From: Gambelia wislizenii
Lineage: Eukaryota; Chordata; Lepidosauria; Squamata; Crotaphytidae
DNA: 64,000 bases
Assembly: GCA_030847615.1 (NCBI GenBank)
Contig: JAUMIR010000002.1
Coordinates: 116,754,309 to 116,818,308 of the forward strand
Direction of reading: 5' to 3'
In this document: positions 44,683-55,096 of the stretch, in pieces
How the letters are laid out: the number at the start of each line of letters is the position of its first letter
Numbering within the stretch: position 1 is the stretch's first letter
Notes under the pieces: generated by a model
Told to the model about the DNA's origin: nothing
The model's input: only the letters and a program-made list of their open reading frames with translations
Databases searched by the model: none
Program-made: the position numbers and the translations under genes

Positions 44683-45388
44683 GGGATTGATGGGATTTAG
44701 AAGTCCAGTCACTATAAAATACCAAAAACATAGTGAACATTTAAGGAACACGGTGCTGTTTCAAAACATGTAGCAGGACCACTAGAAATCAGGTAAGACA
44801 ATATCTGTCCACTATGGCACAACTATTCCATGATGGTGAGATTGCATGCTCATGTGAGGCAAGAGGCTATGCTGATGGTAGCACAGCTACTGTTAGAATC
44901 TTCTGCAGCAGACAGGCTTTTCCTGAGGTGCCAGACCAGATGTACCAAACAGCTACTGGACAGCAGTGTGTGTGTGTGTGTGTGTGTGTATGCACATGTG
45001 TGCGTGAGTGTATTGGGAGGTGATACTGGTAGAGGATCTCTCAGAGACAATGGCAGAAGCACCATAGCTAATAGTTGTTAGTACTGTGCAGAAGGAGGCA
45101 CGGTACCCCTCCTTTGAATGTCTTTAACCGTGAAAAACCTGTGATAAGACACTACAAAATAAAATAAGAAAAGTATGGCGGGCTGCATAACAATTAGTTG
45201 TCCATCATCCACTGACACAAGAATCCTTAAACTGAAAGTTACCATCTCCCCAGTGTCTCTAGCTGTTACCCAAATTGGTGCGGGTACATGGAGGACCCTG
45301 TCCGGGAAACCAGCCAAGGCAAGGTACAAGTCACAGATAGCAGTGTGGCAGTCTGCCCAGAACTCCCGGCCCCACAGAAACACAGTTT
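44683..45388. other. No gene recognised
   Basis: A GT run at 44967-44988. Frames on both strands (44814-45023, 45383-45078) lack domains. The latter may be internal sequence of the adjoining LTR-like relic. Confidence 0.4.
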
Positions 45389-47539
45389 GTAGGCAGAATG
45401 TCTAAGCAACAAAACAAGTCCACAAAGACAAGAGGGTAGTCCAGTTTACCAATCTGAAGTCAAGAATCATGGCGAGCAGGGTGTCCAATCCAATCTGAAG
45501 GTCAAAGTCCAGGCAAGGCAACATGAATGTTCAGGAGCAGAGGCTTCCCACTGATGTAGTCAGATAAAATCCGACAGTTGGCAGAGCAGCTGTACCTGAT
45601 TTATACTAGCTCAGCAATCACACAGCTGTTCTCTGATAGCTCAGCATCTCTCATAAATACGCCAAGACTTCTGCTCCTTCTCCCTTTGGTGCCTGCATTC
45701 TTTCTTTAAAATATATTTTTATTGAAACATATACTTACACATCAAACAAAACACCAACCATACATAATAAAACAACCACAAACATAATAAATCTACATAT
45801 AAACCTCACATATCGCTCAATCATTCTACTTATAACACTGACTTCCTATCTGATCTTTCCATGAGTTCTACTTGTATTGTATAAACCATTTCTTCCATTC
45901 TGTCTATAAAACTAAGTTTCACTGTTACATCAAAATTTCTTCCATTTCTTACCCTTCTTTTTTTCCCTGTTTTTATTTCTCTTCCTTTTGCCCATGGTGC
46001 TACAATATATCTGTTTATCAATTCTACAAATATTTCTTTGCACTTTGTCAAGGACTGAAGAATTATATAATTTAATTTTTATTTATGATACTTTGTTGTC
46101 ATCATTTTTCACTTATTTTGGAATTGCTGCAAATTTCCCCCAATTTTTTCCTAAATACTCAGATAAACTATTACAAGATTCTCGATGTTTCTCTACAGAT
46201 TTACCTTTTAAAAACATTGTCAAATGATCCATTCCCACCATTTCATAAGTTTTGAGCAGCCATTGATCCATTGTTGGGATATTCTTATTTTCCATATAGA
46301 TGCATATGTAATTCTTGCTGCAACCAACATGTAAAATATTTTCTCATTATCATAACTTAAATTCTCTTCATGCATACTTAGTAGATATAACTCCAGATTT
46401 GGCGGAAGGTTACTTTTTAAGATTTCGTTGATAATTTTCTGAACTTGTTTCCAGAATTTTTGAGCTCTCTCACAATTCCACCATAAGTGAAAGAAGGTAC
46501 CTGTACTGTGTCCACATTTCCAGCAATCATTCTTTGTATGTTTTATACATTTTTATCATTTTATCTGGGGAGAGATGCCATCTGAAATACATTTTATAGC
46601 AATTTTCATGAACATTTTGACTTAAGGTTAATTTCATTTTAGATGTCCACACTGCTTCCCATTTGTCCAAACGTATTGTGTGTCCAATATTCTGCACCCA
46701 TTTTATCGTATTACCTTTTTATCATTTCTTCTTCTGTATCCCATTTTAATAATTGTTGATAGAATCTACTTATCAAATTTTTATTTCCAGGTTGAATAAT
46801 CTTTTCCAAAATCGATTGTCATATCTATACCACCAATTTTAGGTCCATTTTGCATCTTTCCTTAATTTGCCTGTAAAGGTACCAGTGACATGGTATACCC
46901 TCTCTCTCCATTTCCTTCTGTGTTTTGATTACTTGTCCATTTCATCATTACTAAATCTTTATATGTAATCCATTTCAGTGATACATTTTCTTTGCTGAAA
47001 AGTAAATTCTTGTTTTATATTTCTTCCACACCTTTAGAAGGACTTTCCTAATGAAATGGTTATTAAATTCTTTATTAACCGTCTCTATATTGTAGAATAA
47101 GTATGCATGCCATCCGTATCAAATGTTAGATCCTTCCATTTTTAATAATTTTCCATCTTCTAGTGTTGTCCATTCCTTAATCCATGTTAAACAACAGGCT
47201 TTGTAATATAATTTCAAATTAGGTACTTGAATCTTCTTGTATCTTGGATAACTTTCATTTTAACTCTGGGGGTTTTTCTGACCAAATGAATTTGGTGCCT
47301 ACATTCTTGAAAGGTGGGTACAACTGGATCTAATGTCTCCATCTGAGGGCCCAGGCCTTTCTGCTGGGTCTGGGGTATCTGCTCTGTCCCCTTTTGCTAT
47401 CTCTGAGAGGCCAGGCAGCTCTGTGGGATCAGGTGCTGTTCTCTTTACTCCCTGCTGCAAATCCTGCTCTGAAGCTCTCTCTTCCTCTAGTTCATCTTCT
47501 GAGTCAGAATAGCAGGGCCTGGCACACCCACCCGTGACA
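45389..47539 (-). mobile_element. LTR-like relic split by an L1 copy
   Basis: On the minus strand it begins 'TGTCACGGGTGGGTGTGCC' at 47539, has an acidic-coding stretch near 47500, a TATA-like 'gtataaatca' near 45605, and may end at '..gcctACA' near 45389. Removing the inserted L1 leaves about 545 bases. Similar promoter-like layout is seen at 48241-48960. No target duplication or internal genes were found, so the LTR call is tentative. Confidence 0.4.
45703..47290 (-). mobile_element. 5'-truncated L1 copy, different family
   Basis: The 18-bp repeat 'tttggtgcctgcattctt' (45685-45702) recurs with one change at 47291-47308. The minus strand reads 'CWKCGHSTGTFFHLWWNC' near 46500, the ORF2 C-terminal motif in a form clearly different from the 43698 copy. 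The frame 46295-46113 and the one at 46051-45830 continue it. The 3' end is A-rich. Many frame breaks. Confidence 0.85.
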
Positions 47540-48240
47540 CTAAAATTGTGGGAAATATAATTAGCTCAAATGTATGGCTGTGAGAGGTCAGGTTAAATTG
47601 AAGGACCTTTGCACCTATGTATATCAGTACTAACTGCAGAGACTCCGAGTTAAAGTAAAATAAAATGGTTTTTATTGGAAAATAACATGAAAGCATTTAC
47701 ACATGCACTCACACTCACAAGAACCACACAACGCTAATGAAGAGTTAAGGCAGAAAGGTTGGATAGAGGAACAGATTCGGAAAGTATGGGCAATAATTAC
47801 CACTCCTGAAGAGCATGAAGAGCAGATAATTACCAGTTCTGAAGAGCATGAAGAGTTCATGCAGCATGAAGACTCGGGTGAGAAGTTGAAGGTGACACAG
47901 CAATCTGGCAGAGTGATGGTGTCAGTAGCACTGTGCACACTTGGCTATTATTTGGGGCCAATATTTATACCCAATTTCATATCCTGAAGGAGTGTATGAG
48001 TGGAAAACACTGCTTAGATGGGGTTTCCAACAGTTAAAGGAAACTGCAACTTCATTAACTGTTGTTAATGGCTGAGACATTGGAGTTGATGGGTTTATGA
48101 CAACCTCCTTATTGTGGCGTAGGAGAGGTTTGAGGAAAGGCATTTCTGGGGATAATTGTCCAAACACTGATAGCAGAGGCACAGCACAGTCAAGCTAATT
48201 GCAGGCAGAGGAATCAAGGCAGTGTGAAGTCAGACACTTG
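47540..48240. other. No gene recognised; short tandem repeat
   Basis: A unit of about 33 bases ('ataattaccactcctgaaga' then 'ataattaccagttctgaaga') is repeated twice at about 47792-47857, giving an acidic repeat in the 94-codon plus-strand frame 47703-47987. No domain recognised. Confidence 0.45.
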
Positions 48241-48960
48241 CCTTACTAGCAAGCAAATACAAGTTCATAAGAAAATCCATATAACAAGGATTATAACAAT
48301 AGGTCCGGCAAACAAAGTCCAGCAGAAATCCAAGTAAGGGAAACAGAGTTCATAGTAACAAATTCAGGCAAATACAGCAAGCAGGAACACAATGCATCAC
48401 CAGGTAGGTCAGATAATCTCTGACAACACTTGTGCATGTATAGCTCAGCAGCTAACGCAGCTGCTGCTTAGCTAATTGCTGCTTGCTATAAATATACTGA
48501 GACCACCTCAAGCCCTCCTTTTGTTGCCACAGTGCTGAGAAGGTGGGTATAGGTTAGTTGTCCTCTGTATCTGAACAGGCAGGACCCTCCACCAGAGCTG
48601 GTACTACACTGTTGTCTGTCTCTGAGGCCTGTGACTCTGGAACATCCTTTTCCTCTGGTTCAGCGGGTTCTGGCATGTCCACTGCTTCAGTCTGAGTCCA
48701 TTTCCAAGTTCTGGAAGCAGGGCAATAATGGGGGTTCTGGTCACTCTTTGTTTGTGACAAATGACTCATCACCAATGAGTCCAAGAGGGGATTAGCATAG
48801 TAATGGCTTTGTTTATTGGGGGTTCCACATAATCCTATCTGCCAATACTTTTCCACAATGTCTCCCTTACTTCCTGGTGACCTCCACTTGCCTTCACTTA
48901 TGGTTCTCTCCAATCTGGTAGACCTCATGAAGCACCTCAATATAGCCAAATTATAAAATA
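48241..48960 (-). repeat. LTR-like relic (second)
   Basis: The minus strand carries 'TGTCACAAACAAAGAGTGAC' near 48774, an acidic-coding frame ending at 48554, and a TATA-like 'gtatatttatagc' near 48490. It shares organisation, but little exact sequence, with 45389-47539. Low confidence. Confidence 0.3.
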
Positions 48961-48964
48961 TTAT

Positions 48965-49080
48965 CGGGAGGGGTGTGTTTGTTTGTTTATGGTGTTTATA
49001 CCCTGCTCTTCAGCCACAAAGGCTCTCAAAGCAGCTTACAAATTGTTCAAGCAATAGCAATTTACATATCTACACCGCAT
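48965..49080 (-). mobile_element. SINE tail, antisense
   Basis: 'ccctgctcttcagccacaaa' and 'caagcaatagcaatttacat' are the antisense of the tail of the SINE at 10819-11083. It is truncated against the CR1 tail at 49083. Confidence 0.7.
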
Positions 49081-49082
49081 TA

Positions 49083-49815
49083 AGAATCATAGAGTTGAAA
49101 GAGACCACAAGGGCCATCCAGTGCAACTAACTGCCATGCAGGAATACACAATCAAATCATTCCTGACAGCCATCCAGCCTTTGCTTTAAAACCTCCAAAG
49201 AAGGCAACTCCACCACACTCAGAGGCAGTGTATTCCACTTCCAAATAGCTTACTGTCAGGAAGTTCTTCCTAACATTTAGATGGAATCTCCTTTTCTGTA
49301 GTTTGAACCCATTGCTCCGTGTCCTAGTCTCTGGAGCAGCAGCAAACAAGCTTGCTCCATCCTCAGTATGCCATCCCTTCAAATATTTAAAAATGGCTAT
49401 CATGTCACGTCTCAACCTTCTCTTCTCCAGACTAAACATGCCCTTGTTCTTCCTTTTGCTACGGACATAACAAAAAAACAACCTTTTTTATTGTTTTTAG
49501 CCTCTCTAGCAAGCCTGAGCTCCATCTGTGCTTTAGCTTTTCTGACTTTCCCCCTACATGAGCTGGCTATTTGTTTGAATTCTTCTTCGATGATTTCTTC
49601 CTTTTTCCATTTCTTGTACATGTCCTTTTTAAGTTTTAGCTCAGTTGAGAGTTCTTTAGACATCTATCCTGGTTTCTTCAGACACCTGCCATGTTTCCTC
49701 CTCACTGGAACTGTTTATAAAGTTGCGCCTTCAATATCTCACTTTTAAGAAACTCCCATCCCTCATGAACTCCCTTCGCTTTTAGTATTCCTAACCATGG
49801 GATCACCCCCAGTAA
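49083..49815 (-). pseudogene. CR1 LINE, 3' half, interrupted by DIRS
   Basis: The 3' tail is at 49083 (antisense 'agaatcatagagttgaaag'). The minus-strand frame 49481-49152 reads 'SLEKRRLRRDMIAIFKYLKG' and 'RFHLNVRKNFLT', the CR1 ORF2 C-terminus. From about 49480 upstream the frame 49663-49412 reads 'RGKVRKAKAQMELRLAREAK', the segment between endonuclease and RT. The whole RT core between them is therefore deleted. At 49815 CR1 stops at the DIRS boundary and resumes at 55097. Confidence 0.85.
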
Positions 49816-49845
49816 CGGAACGTTGGTACTTACCGTGAAGGTTCC

Positions 49846-49981
49846 TTTTCAGCAGCCTTGGGGAGGGAGTCCTTCAATGGGTATTGGCTCCGCCTCCAAC
49901 CAATCGCAGGCAGAATTCTCTGTGAATTTAAATGTTAAAACCATCCCCTCCAGGAGGTGGAGCCAACCCCTACCTCCCCAG
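49846..49981. repeat. DIRS left inverted terminal repeat
   Basis: 136 bases, the reverse complement of 54961-55096. The inner 110 bases or so look identical. Differences are confined to the outer 25 bases. The left end carries a further 30-base extension (49816-49845, 'cggaacgttggtacttaccg') that the right end lacks. Confidence 0.95.
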
Positions 49982-50144
49982 AGAAGTATGAATACAGCTC
50001 CAGCAACAAACAAAAAGAAATAGTCAACCCCAAATAAATCGAACATTCAATAAAAAACTATAGTAACAAGGCAAAAACACCACCAAACAAACCTACTGCT
50101 CTACTTCTACTATCCCCCCCTTTTTTTTTTTTTTGGGTGGGTAA

Positions 50145-50238
50145 GGACTCCCTCCCCAAGGCTGCTGAAAAGGAACCTTCACGGTAAGTACCAACGTTCC
50201 GTTTTCCAGCAGCCTGGGGAGGGACTCCTTCAATGGGA
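50145..50238. repeat. DIRS internal complementary region
   Basis: 50145-50201 is the exact reverse complement of the left end 49816-49872 (57 bases). 50202-50238 matches the reverse complement of the right end 55096 inward (at least 36 bases). The two halves meet at 'cgttccg/ttttcc', which is the predicted junction of the two ends in a circle. This region is the template that restores the ends during circle formation in DIRS. Confidence 0.95.
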
Positions 50239-50292
50239 CTTAAAACAGCGGTCCCAAAAAGGGGTGGGATTTTTTTTTTATTGTAACACCTG

Positions 50293-51350
50293 CTATAACA
50301 CCCACCTGCCAAAAGCCGCGTCAGCTGACGCATATGCATCAATCCTGTAGTGTCTGGTAAAGGTGGATGCTGAGGCCCAAGTTGCCGCTCTACAAATGTC
50401 AAGAATAGACAAAGCTGGACCCAACGCTGCAGACGTCGCTGCGCTACGGGTGGAATGCGCCTGAATCCCCGCTGGGACTGCCAACCCACTGACCGAATAC
50501 GATCGCTCAATGCAACATCTCAACCACCTTGCTATCGTAGAGGAGGAAACCTTCCTCCCCTTCCTCTGACCCGAACAAGCAATGAATAAGGAATCAGACT
50601 TGCGAAACTCCGCCGTTCTCCTGATGTACATCTTCAAAGCTCGCCTCACGTCCAACATGTGCCACAACTTTTCTAAATCTGTTCCAGGACGTGGACAAAA
50701 AGAAGGCAATACAATCTCCTGTGCCCTATGGAACAAAGAGTTCACCTTGGGTACAAATGAAGGGTCCAGTCGTAAAGTAACTGAATCCTTCTGAAACACA
50801 CATAACTCCTCGCGAACCGATAAGGCACCCAACTCAGACACTCGCCTGGCTGAAGTGATTGCTACCAAAAAGGCCACCTTCCATGTAAGTATGTTCAAAT
50901 CCACCGCTCTAATTGGTTCAAAGGGTGCCTGAGTCAACGCTTTCAACACCACATTTAACTTCCATGATGGAAACCTATGCACCACCGGCGGCCGCACCAA
51001 ACTGACCCCTCTGAGAAAACTACGGACATGAGGATGGGAGGCTAGAGTCTTACCTCGACTCCCCTTCAAAATCGAACCAAGAGCTGCCACATGCCGTTTT
51101 AACGTACTGGCAGCAAAACCTTTCTTCAACCCTGCCTGAAGGAAGGCCAACACCGAACTGACCGAGGCCTTCGCTGGCCGGATGCCCCTACCTCGGCACC
51201 ATCTGCAGAAGGCCCTCCAAGTGACCTCATACAAACGAATCGTGGAGGGTCGTCTTGCCGCGAGCATCGTATCCACCACCTCAGGGTCATAACCCTGCTT
51301 CAATAGTCTCTTCCGCTCAACCTCCAAGCGTGTAGTCTTAACCAACCTGG
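50293..51350 (-). CDS. DIRS tyrosine recombinase
   Basis: This is the last 350 codons of a 940-codon open frame that begins at 53115. The domain starts near 'MLAARRPSTIRLYEVTWRAF' (SAM-like DNA-binding part, with 'AGLKKGFAASTLKRHVAALG'). The catalytic residues are visible: Arg in 'ITSARRVSELG' (about 50860), His-x-x-Arg in 'QAHSTRSAATSAA' (about 50455), and Tyr in 'TFTRHYRID' (about 50335). It would join the circular DNA copy to a target by strand exchange, in the nucleus. The true start is unclear. It ends 55 bases from the internal complementary region. No stop or frameshift is seen. Confidence 0.92.
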
Positions 51351-53435
51351 ATCCGGGTGAAGAAAACCTTCCTGAGTCAGCAGATCCGGCCATGGAGGTA
51401 GAGGCCAAGGATCCTGAACTTGTAGTTGAATCAAGGCCGGAAACCAGGGACGTCTCGGCCAATGGGGAGCAATTAGAATCACCTCTGCCTTCTCCTGCTT
51501 GATCTTCCGCAATACCCTGCCTAACAATGTCGTTGGTGGGAAGGCGTAACACAATGTTTTCGGCCACGGAATTGTCAGAGCATCGAAGTCTAATGCACCC
51601 GGAGTCCAGAATCTGGATATATAACGAGGAAGCTTGTGATTCTCTTTTGATGCAAACAGATCCACCCAGGGATCCCCGAAGCGAAATACTATCATCTGAA
51701 ACACCAGATTGTTGAGACTCCACTCGCTTTGGTTCAACGTGTGCCTGCTCAACCAGTCCGCCTGGATATTCAGCTTTCCCTGCAGATACTCTGCCCTGAT
51801 TGAGAGGAGGTGTTTCTCCGCCCACGAAAACAGTCTCTCCGACTCCTCCATGAGGGCCCGCGACCGGGTCCCCCCCTGCTTGTTTATGTGGGCCTTCGAC
51901 GAGATGTTGTCCGTGCGTATGAGGACATGCGTCCCTTCCACCGTTTCGGCAAAGCTGACCAACGCCAACCTCACCGCCCGTAGCTCCAACAGGTTGATAC
52001 GGCACTGTTGCTCCTGTTCCAACCAGAGGCCCTGTGCCGTCCGCTCCCCGCAGTGGGCCCCCCAACCTGTCAGGGACGCATCCGTTGTTACCACCGTCCT
52101 CCTTGGTTCCAATATTGGAACCCCCAGCGAAAGATGCTCCTTGAGCCACCAATCCAGTGACTCCTTCACCTCCTTGGGTACCTTTAGGAACCTGCAAGTC
52201 TTCCTGGCAATCAGATCCTGAAAAGGGAGGAGAAACCACTGTAACTTCCTGAGATGAAACCTGGCCCAGGGGACAGAGTCGATGCACGCAATCATCTGTC
52301 CCAACAGCCTTGCCAGCGACATCAGGGTAGATTTGGGCTGATCCAGCACCATGCGAACTAACTCCTGAATCCTCAGGCTTCTTTCCTCTGGGAGGAAAAC
52401 CCGAAACAGTCTGGTGTCCAACACATTCCCCAAATGTTGGAGCCTTTGTACCGGCAGTAGCTGACTCTTTTTCCTGTTTACCAGAAAACCATGGGCCTCC
52501 AGGCAGGCTATTGTCGTCTCCACATCCTGAGACGCTCTGTCCTGGGTGGATGCTCTGATCAATAGATCGTCCAGATAAGGGAAGATGTGTATCCCCTTGG
52601 TTCTCAGGTGTGAAATCAGGGCAACTAACACCTTGGTGAAGACCCGTGGGGACGAAGATAGACCGAAGGGGAGTGCTCTGTACTGGAAGTGCTCCTCCTT
52701 GAACGCGAACCTCAGGAAACGTCTGTGTGCTGGATGGATCATGATGTGTAGATACGCTTCCCGAAGATCCAGCGAAGCTAGGAAGTCCCTTTCCTGGATT
52801 CCCTCCAGGATGGAGCGTAACGTCTCCATCCGAAACTTGCGTTTCGCCACCCAACGGTTGACGCCACGCAAGTTTAGAATGGCCCGCCATTCGTTGTTCT
52901 TCTTCGGAACCAGAAAAAGTGGGGAGTAGGTTCCAGAGAATCTCTCGTTCTCCGGGACTCTTTCTATCGCCTGGATCTCTAGGAGGTGGTTGATTGCCTC
53001 CTCCATGTGCTGCTGTTTCACTCTGCAGTTCGTTGTGCATGACTGCACAAAGGCTGGAGGGGGTCGTGACAAAAAGTCTATTGTATAACCTTGTCTCACT
53101 GTCTTGATGACCCAAGCATCTGTTGAGGTAGCCTCCCAGATCCCTGAAAAATTGGTTAACCTGCCCCCAATCGTTCCCTCCATATAGTCAGAGGGACTGG
53201 TTCCATTTGCCTCCTTGCTTGGGGGGCTGGGAGCCAGAACCCTTGGGGGACTGGTTGAACCTGGGTTTCTGAAAGGGTCTCGAGGGGTTCCAATTACCCT
53301 TCTGCTGTCTGAAGTCCCTCTGGAAATTCTGTCTGAACCCTCTAAACCCCTGGGGGTAAGGGCGAAAAGGCTTGCGCTCCCTCCTTGGAGAAGGGAGCGC
53401 CTTTTTCTTGTCCTTTGTTTCCACAAGGACCTCAT
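51300..53435 (-). CDS. DIRS reverse transcriptase / RNase H
   Basis: 711 codons without interruption. RT from about residue 140: 'HMEEAINHLLEIQAIERVPE', 'SPLFLVPKKNNEWRAILNLR', 'ASLDLREAYLHIMIHPAHRR' (catalytic Asp), 'RALPFGLSSSPRVFTKVL' and 'IFPYLDDLLIRA' (catalytic DD, about 52570). RNase H has 'VVTTDASLTGWGAH', 'INLLELRAVRLAL', 'IRTDNISSKAHINKQGG' and 'IQADWLSR'. A conserved tail ('VDLFASKENHKLPRY', 'TLCYAFPP', 'ILIAPHWPRRPWF') follows. The N-terminus overlaps the gag 3' end by about 250 bases. Some DIRS carry a methyltransferase domain after RNase H. I cannot identify its motifs here. Confidence 0.95.
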   Translation of the reverse strand: MRSLWKQRTRKRRSLLQGGSASLFALTPRGLEGSDRISRGTSDSRRVIGTPRDPFRNPGSTSPPRVLAPSPPSKEANGTSPSDYMEGTIGGRLTNFSGIWEATSTDAWVIKTVRQGYTIDFLSRPPPAFVQSCTTNCRVKQQHMEEAINHLLEIQAIERVPENERFSGTYSPLFLVPKKNNEWRAILNLRGVNRWVAKRKFRMETLRSILEGIQERDFLASLDLREAYLHIMIHPAHRRFLRFAFKEEHFQYRALPFGLSSSPRVFTKVLVALISHLRTKGIHIFPYLDDLLIRASTQDRASQDVETTIACLEAHGFLVNRKKSQLLPVQRLQHLGNVLDTRLFRVFLPEERSLRIQELVRMVLDQPKSTLMSLARLLGQMIACIDSVPWARFHLRKLQWFLLPFQDLIARKTCRFLKVPKEVKESLDWWLKEHLSLGVPILEPRRTVVTTDASLTGWGAHCGERTAQGLWLEQEQQCRINLLELRAVRLALVSFAETVEGTHVLIRTDNISSKAHINKQGGTRSRALMEESERLFSWAEKHLLSIRAEYLQGKLNIQADWLSRHTLNQSEWSLNNLVFQMIVFRFGDPWVDLFASKENHKLPRYISRFWTPGALDFDALTIPWPKTLCYAFPPTTLLGRVLRKIKQEKAEVILIAPHWPRRPWFPALIQLQVQDPWPLPPWPDLLTQEGFLHPDPGWLRLHAWRLSGRDY

Positions 53436-54886
53436 CTAGTGTTTCCCCAAAAAGCTTTCCTCCCTTAAAGGAACACCCAGCTAGATTTGCCTTGGCTTTG
53501 TTATCTGCGTTCCAGCTTCTCAGCCACAGCTGCCTCCTGGCTGCTACATTCGCACCCACTCCTCGGGAGGAGAATCGAAGTGCATCTAAACTCGCATCCG
53601 CTACAAAGGCTGAAGCCCTAGCAATCTTGTTCATGCCCTGACGATAGGTAGCTTCGTCCTCAGGTACATTTGTGATCATATCCTTGGCCCACCGGATGAT
53701 GGCCCTGGCAAAGATAGAGGCTGCTGATGCCGCCCTCATAGCTAAGGCTACCGCCTCGTGTGTTCTACGCAAAAAGGCCTCTATCCGTTTGTCATCTGGG
53801 GCCTTGAGATGCTCGTCCCCATCTCTAGGAAAAAGCGATCCAGAAACCAGCCCCACCACCGGCGCATCAATGGCAGGGAGTTTTAGCATATCCATGAACT
53901 CTCCAGGGAAGGTGTATAATTGTTTTACCAAGGCAGGTTGGGTCCTAGAGGCCCCCGGTTTCTCCCATTCACCTATTATAGCCTCCTTCAGAATATCAGG
54001 GAAGGGTAGCGTATTGCCTGTCCCCTTGCCCGCTGTTCTAAGTTCAGGAACCCCCTTGGTAGAGCCCCCCTTGTCTGGGTCCACTGATTCCAGCTCCAAG
54101 GCCCTCAGCACCTTCTTCAGCAGAAGGGAGAAGCATGATGTTTCAAAGAGACGTGGGGAAGGTTGGTCCTCACCACTCTCCTCCTCCCCCTCTGAAGAGA
54201 GCTCCCCCTCCTCCCTGGGATCGCCCTCCTCCTGTTCCCCAGAGGAATCCTTGGCCTCTACCGGGGCCTGAAGGTGCTTTTCCTTCCTCAGCTTTTTGCG
54301 GGGGGGTGAAGACCCGTCCCCCCCCCGGGTCCCTGTGGGCACGCTGCGGCTCGGTCCGGCTGGCTCCGAGTCCAGAGAAGCCTCCCCGCGGCCCCGTTTA
54401 GTTGCCCTAGAAGCGCTGCCGCCTTCCGCGCCCGAAACGGCTGGGATAAGGGCCTGGGATGGAAGACCCCCCCCGCGCCCGCTGGATGGCCACCCCAGGG
54501 TCCCCCATGGTCTCGATGCCTGCCGCCAACACTTGCCGTGTGATCAAACTGATCCACGCGGCAAACGATGGTGGCAGGGTCCTACCGTCCATCTGCAGCG
54601 GCGGGAGAGAGTTCAGAAGCGCGTCGCCATCCTCCTCCTCCCTGTTGCGCCTGGGCACCTCTCCAGGGGTCCCCTCCGGCGCAGCGGTTCCGGCAGCCGC
54701 GCGGTCCGCCTCCTGGGAGGAGGCCACATCGCGCTCTGACCCACCCTGGGTCGATTGGCTCAACGTGCGCCCCAGGAAGGGGGCACGGAGCCCGGAGCCC
54801 TGGCTCTGTAAGCCAGGCTCAGAGAATTCCTCCTCCTCCGAGGAGAGATCGCCCCTCTCCACGCGGTTGTGACTGGGGGCCGCCAT
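53188..54886 (-). CDS. DIRS gag-like protein (one frameshift)
   Basis: The likely start is the ATG at 54886 ('MAAPSHNRVERGDLSSEEEE', context 'aagATGg'). The frame runs to 54407 but shows an offset at the G8 run near 54472-54479. The downstream frame stays open from about 54470 to 53188. Features are an acidic Ser/Glu-rich first half ('EEGELSSEGEEESGED'), then a helical, conserved-looking middle ('MAMRAASAASIFARAIIRW'-type segment near 53700), and a basic Arg/Phe/Gln/Gly tail ('FRGFRQNFQRDFRQQKGNW') like DIRS gag RNA-binding ends. The frameshift may be a real lesion, a polymorphism or a homopolymer error. Confidence 0.82.
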
Positions 54887-54960
54887 CTTGGCTCTTTGTT
54901 CTCTCTGGCACGCTGGAGCAAAGGAAAAAACCGCCTGCTCAGTTACAAGGCAGAACAGAA

Positions 54961-55096
54961 CTGGGGAGGTAGGGGTTGGCTCCACCTCCTGGAGGGGATG
55001 GTTTTAACATTTAAATTCACAGAGAATTCTGCCTGCGATTGGTTGGAGGCGGAGCCAATACCCATTGAAGGAGTCCCTCCCCAGGCTGCTGGAAAA
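54961..55096. repeat. DIRS right inverted terminal repeat
   Basis: Partner of 49846-49981. Because coding runs on the minus strand, this is the upstream end, and it probably contains the promoter. An in-frame ATG at 54985 lies inside it, but the start at 54886 has the better context. Confidence 0.93.

Larger units (their letters stand above)
49816..55096 (-). mobile_element. Structurally complete DIRS retrotransposon
   Basis: 5.28 kb with the diagnostic DIRS layout: inverted terminal repeats, an internal complementary region, gag, RT/RNase H and a tyrosine recombinase, all coding on the minus strand. It is inserted without target duplication in a CR1 copy. Removing it rejoins the CR1 frame ('DFRKWG' with 'ITGGDPMV') with only an AA shared at the junction. 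The inverted ends are nearly identical, so the insertion looks recent. A G-run in gag carries the only frame break I can see. DIRS elements replicate through a circular DNA that the recombinase inserts. Confidence 0.96.

Noticed and set aside
47703..47987. 94-codon plus-strand ORF with acidic repeats
   Set aside because: The repeat is a 33-base duplication, and there is no domain, splice context or homologue I can name.
51300..51650. Methyltransferase domain after RNase H in the DIRS RT frame
   Set aside because: The tail is conserved-looking ('YAFPP', 'APHWPRRPWF') but I cannot see a catalytic DPPY-type motif, so I do not call it.
51709..52221. 170-codon plus-strand ORF
   Set aside because: It is antisense to the DIRS RT/RNase H gene, and its length is explained by codon use on the coding strand.
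53672..54271. 199-codon Ser/Pro-rich plus-strand ORF
   Set aside because: Antisense shadow of the DIRS gag frame with no recognisable domain.
53188..55096. Retrovirus-like gag-pol reading of the 49816-55096 element
   Set aside because: No integrase, protease or LTRs. Inverted ends, an internal complementary region and a tyrosine recombinase define DIRS.
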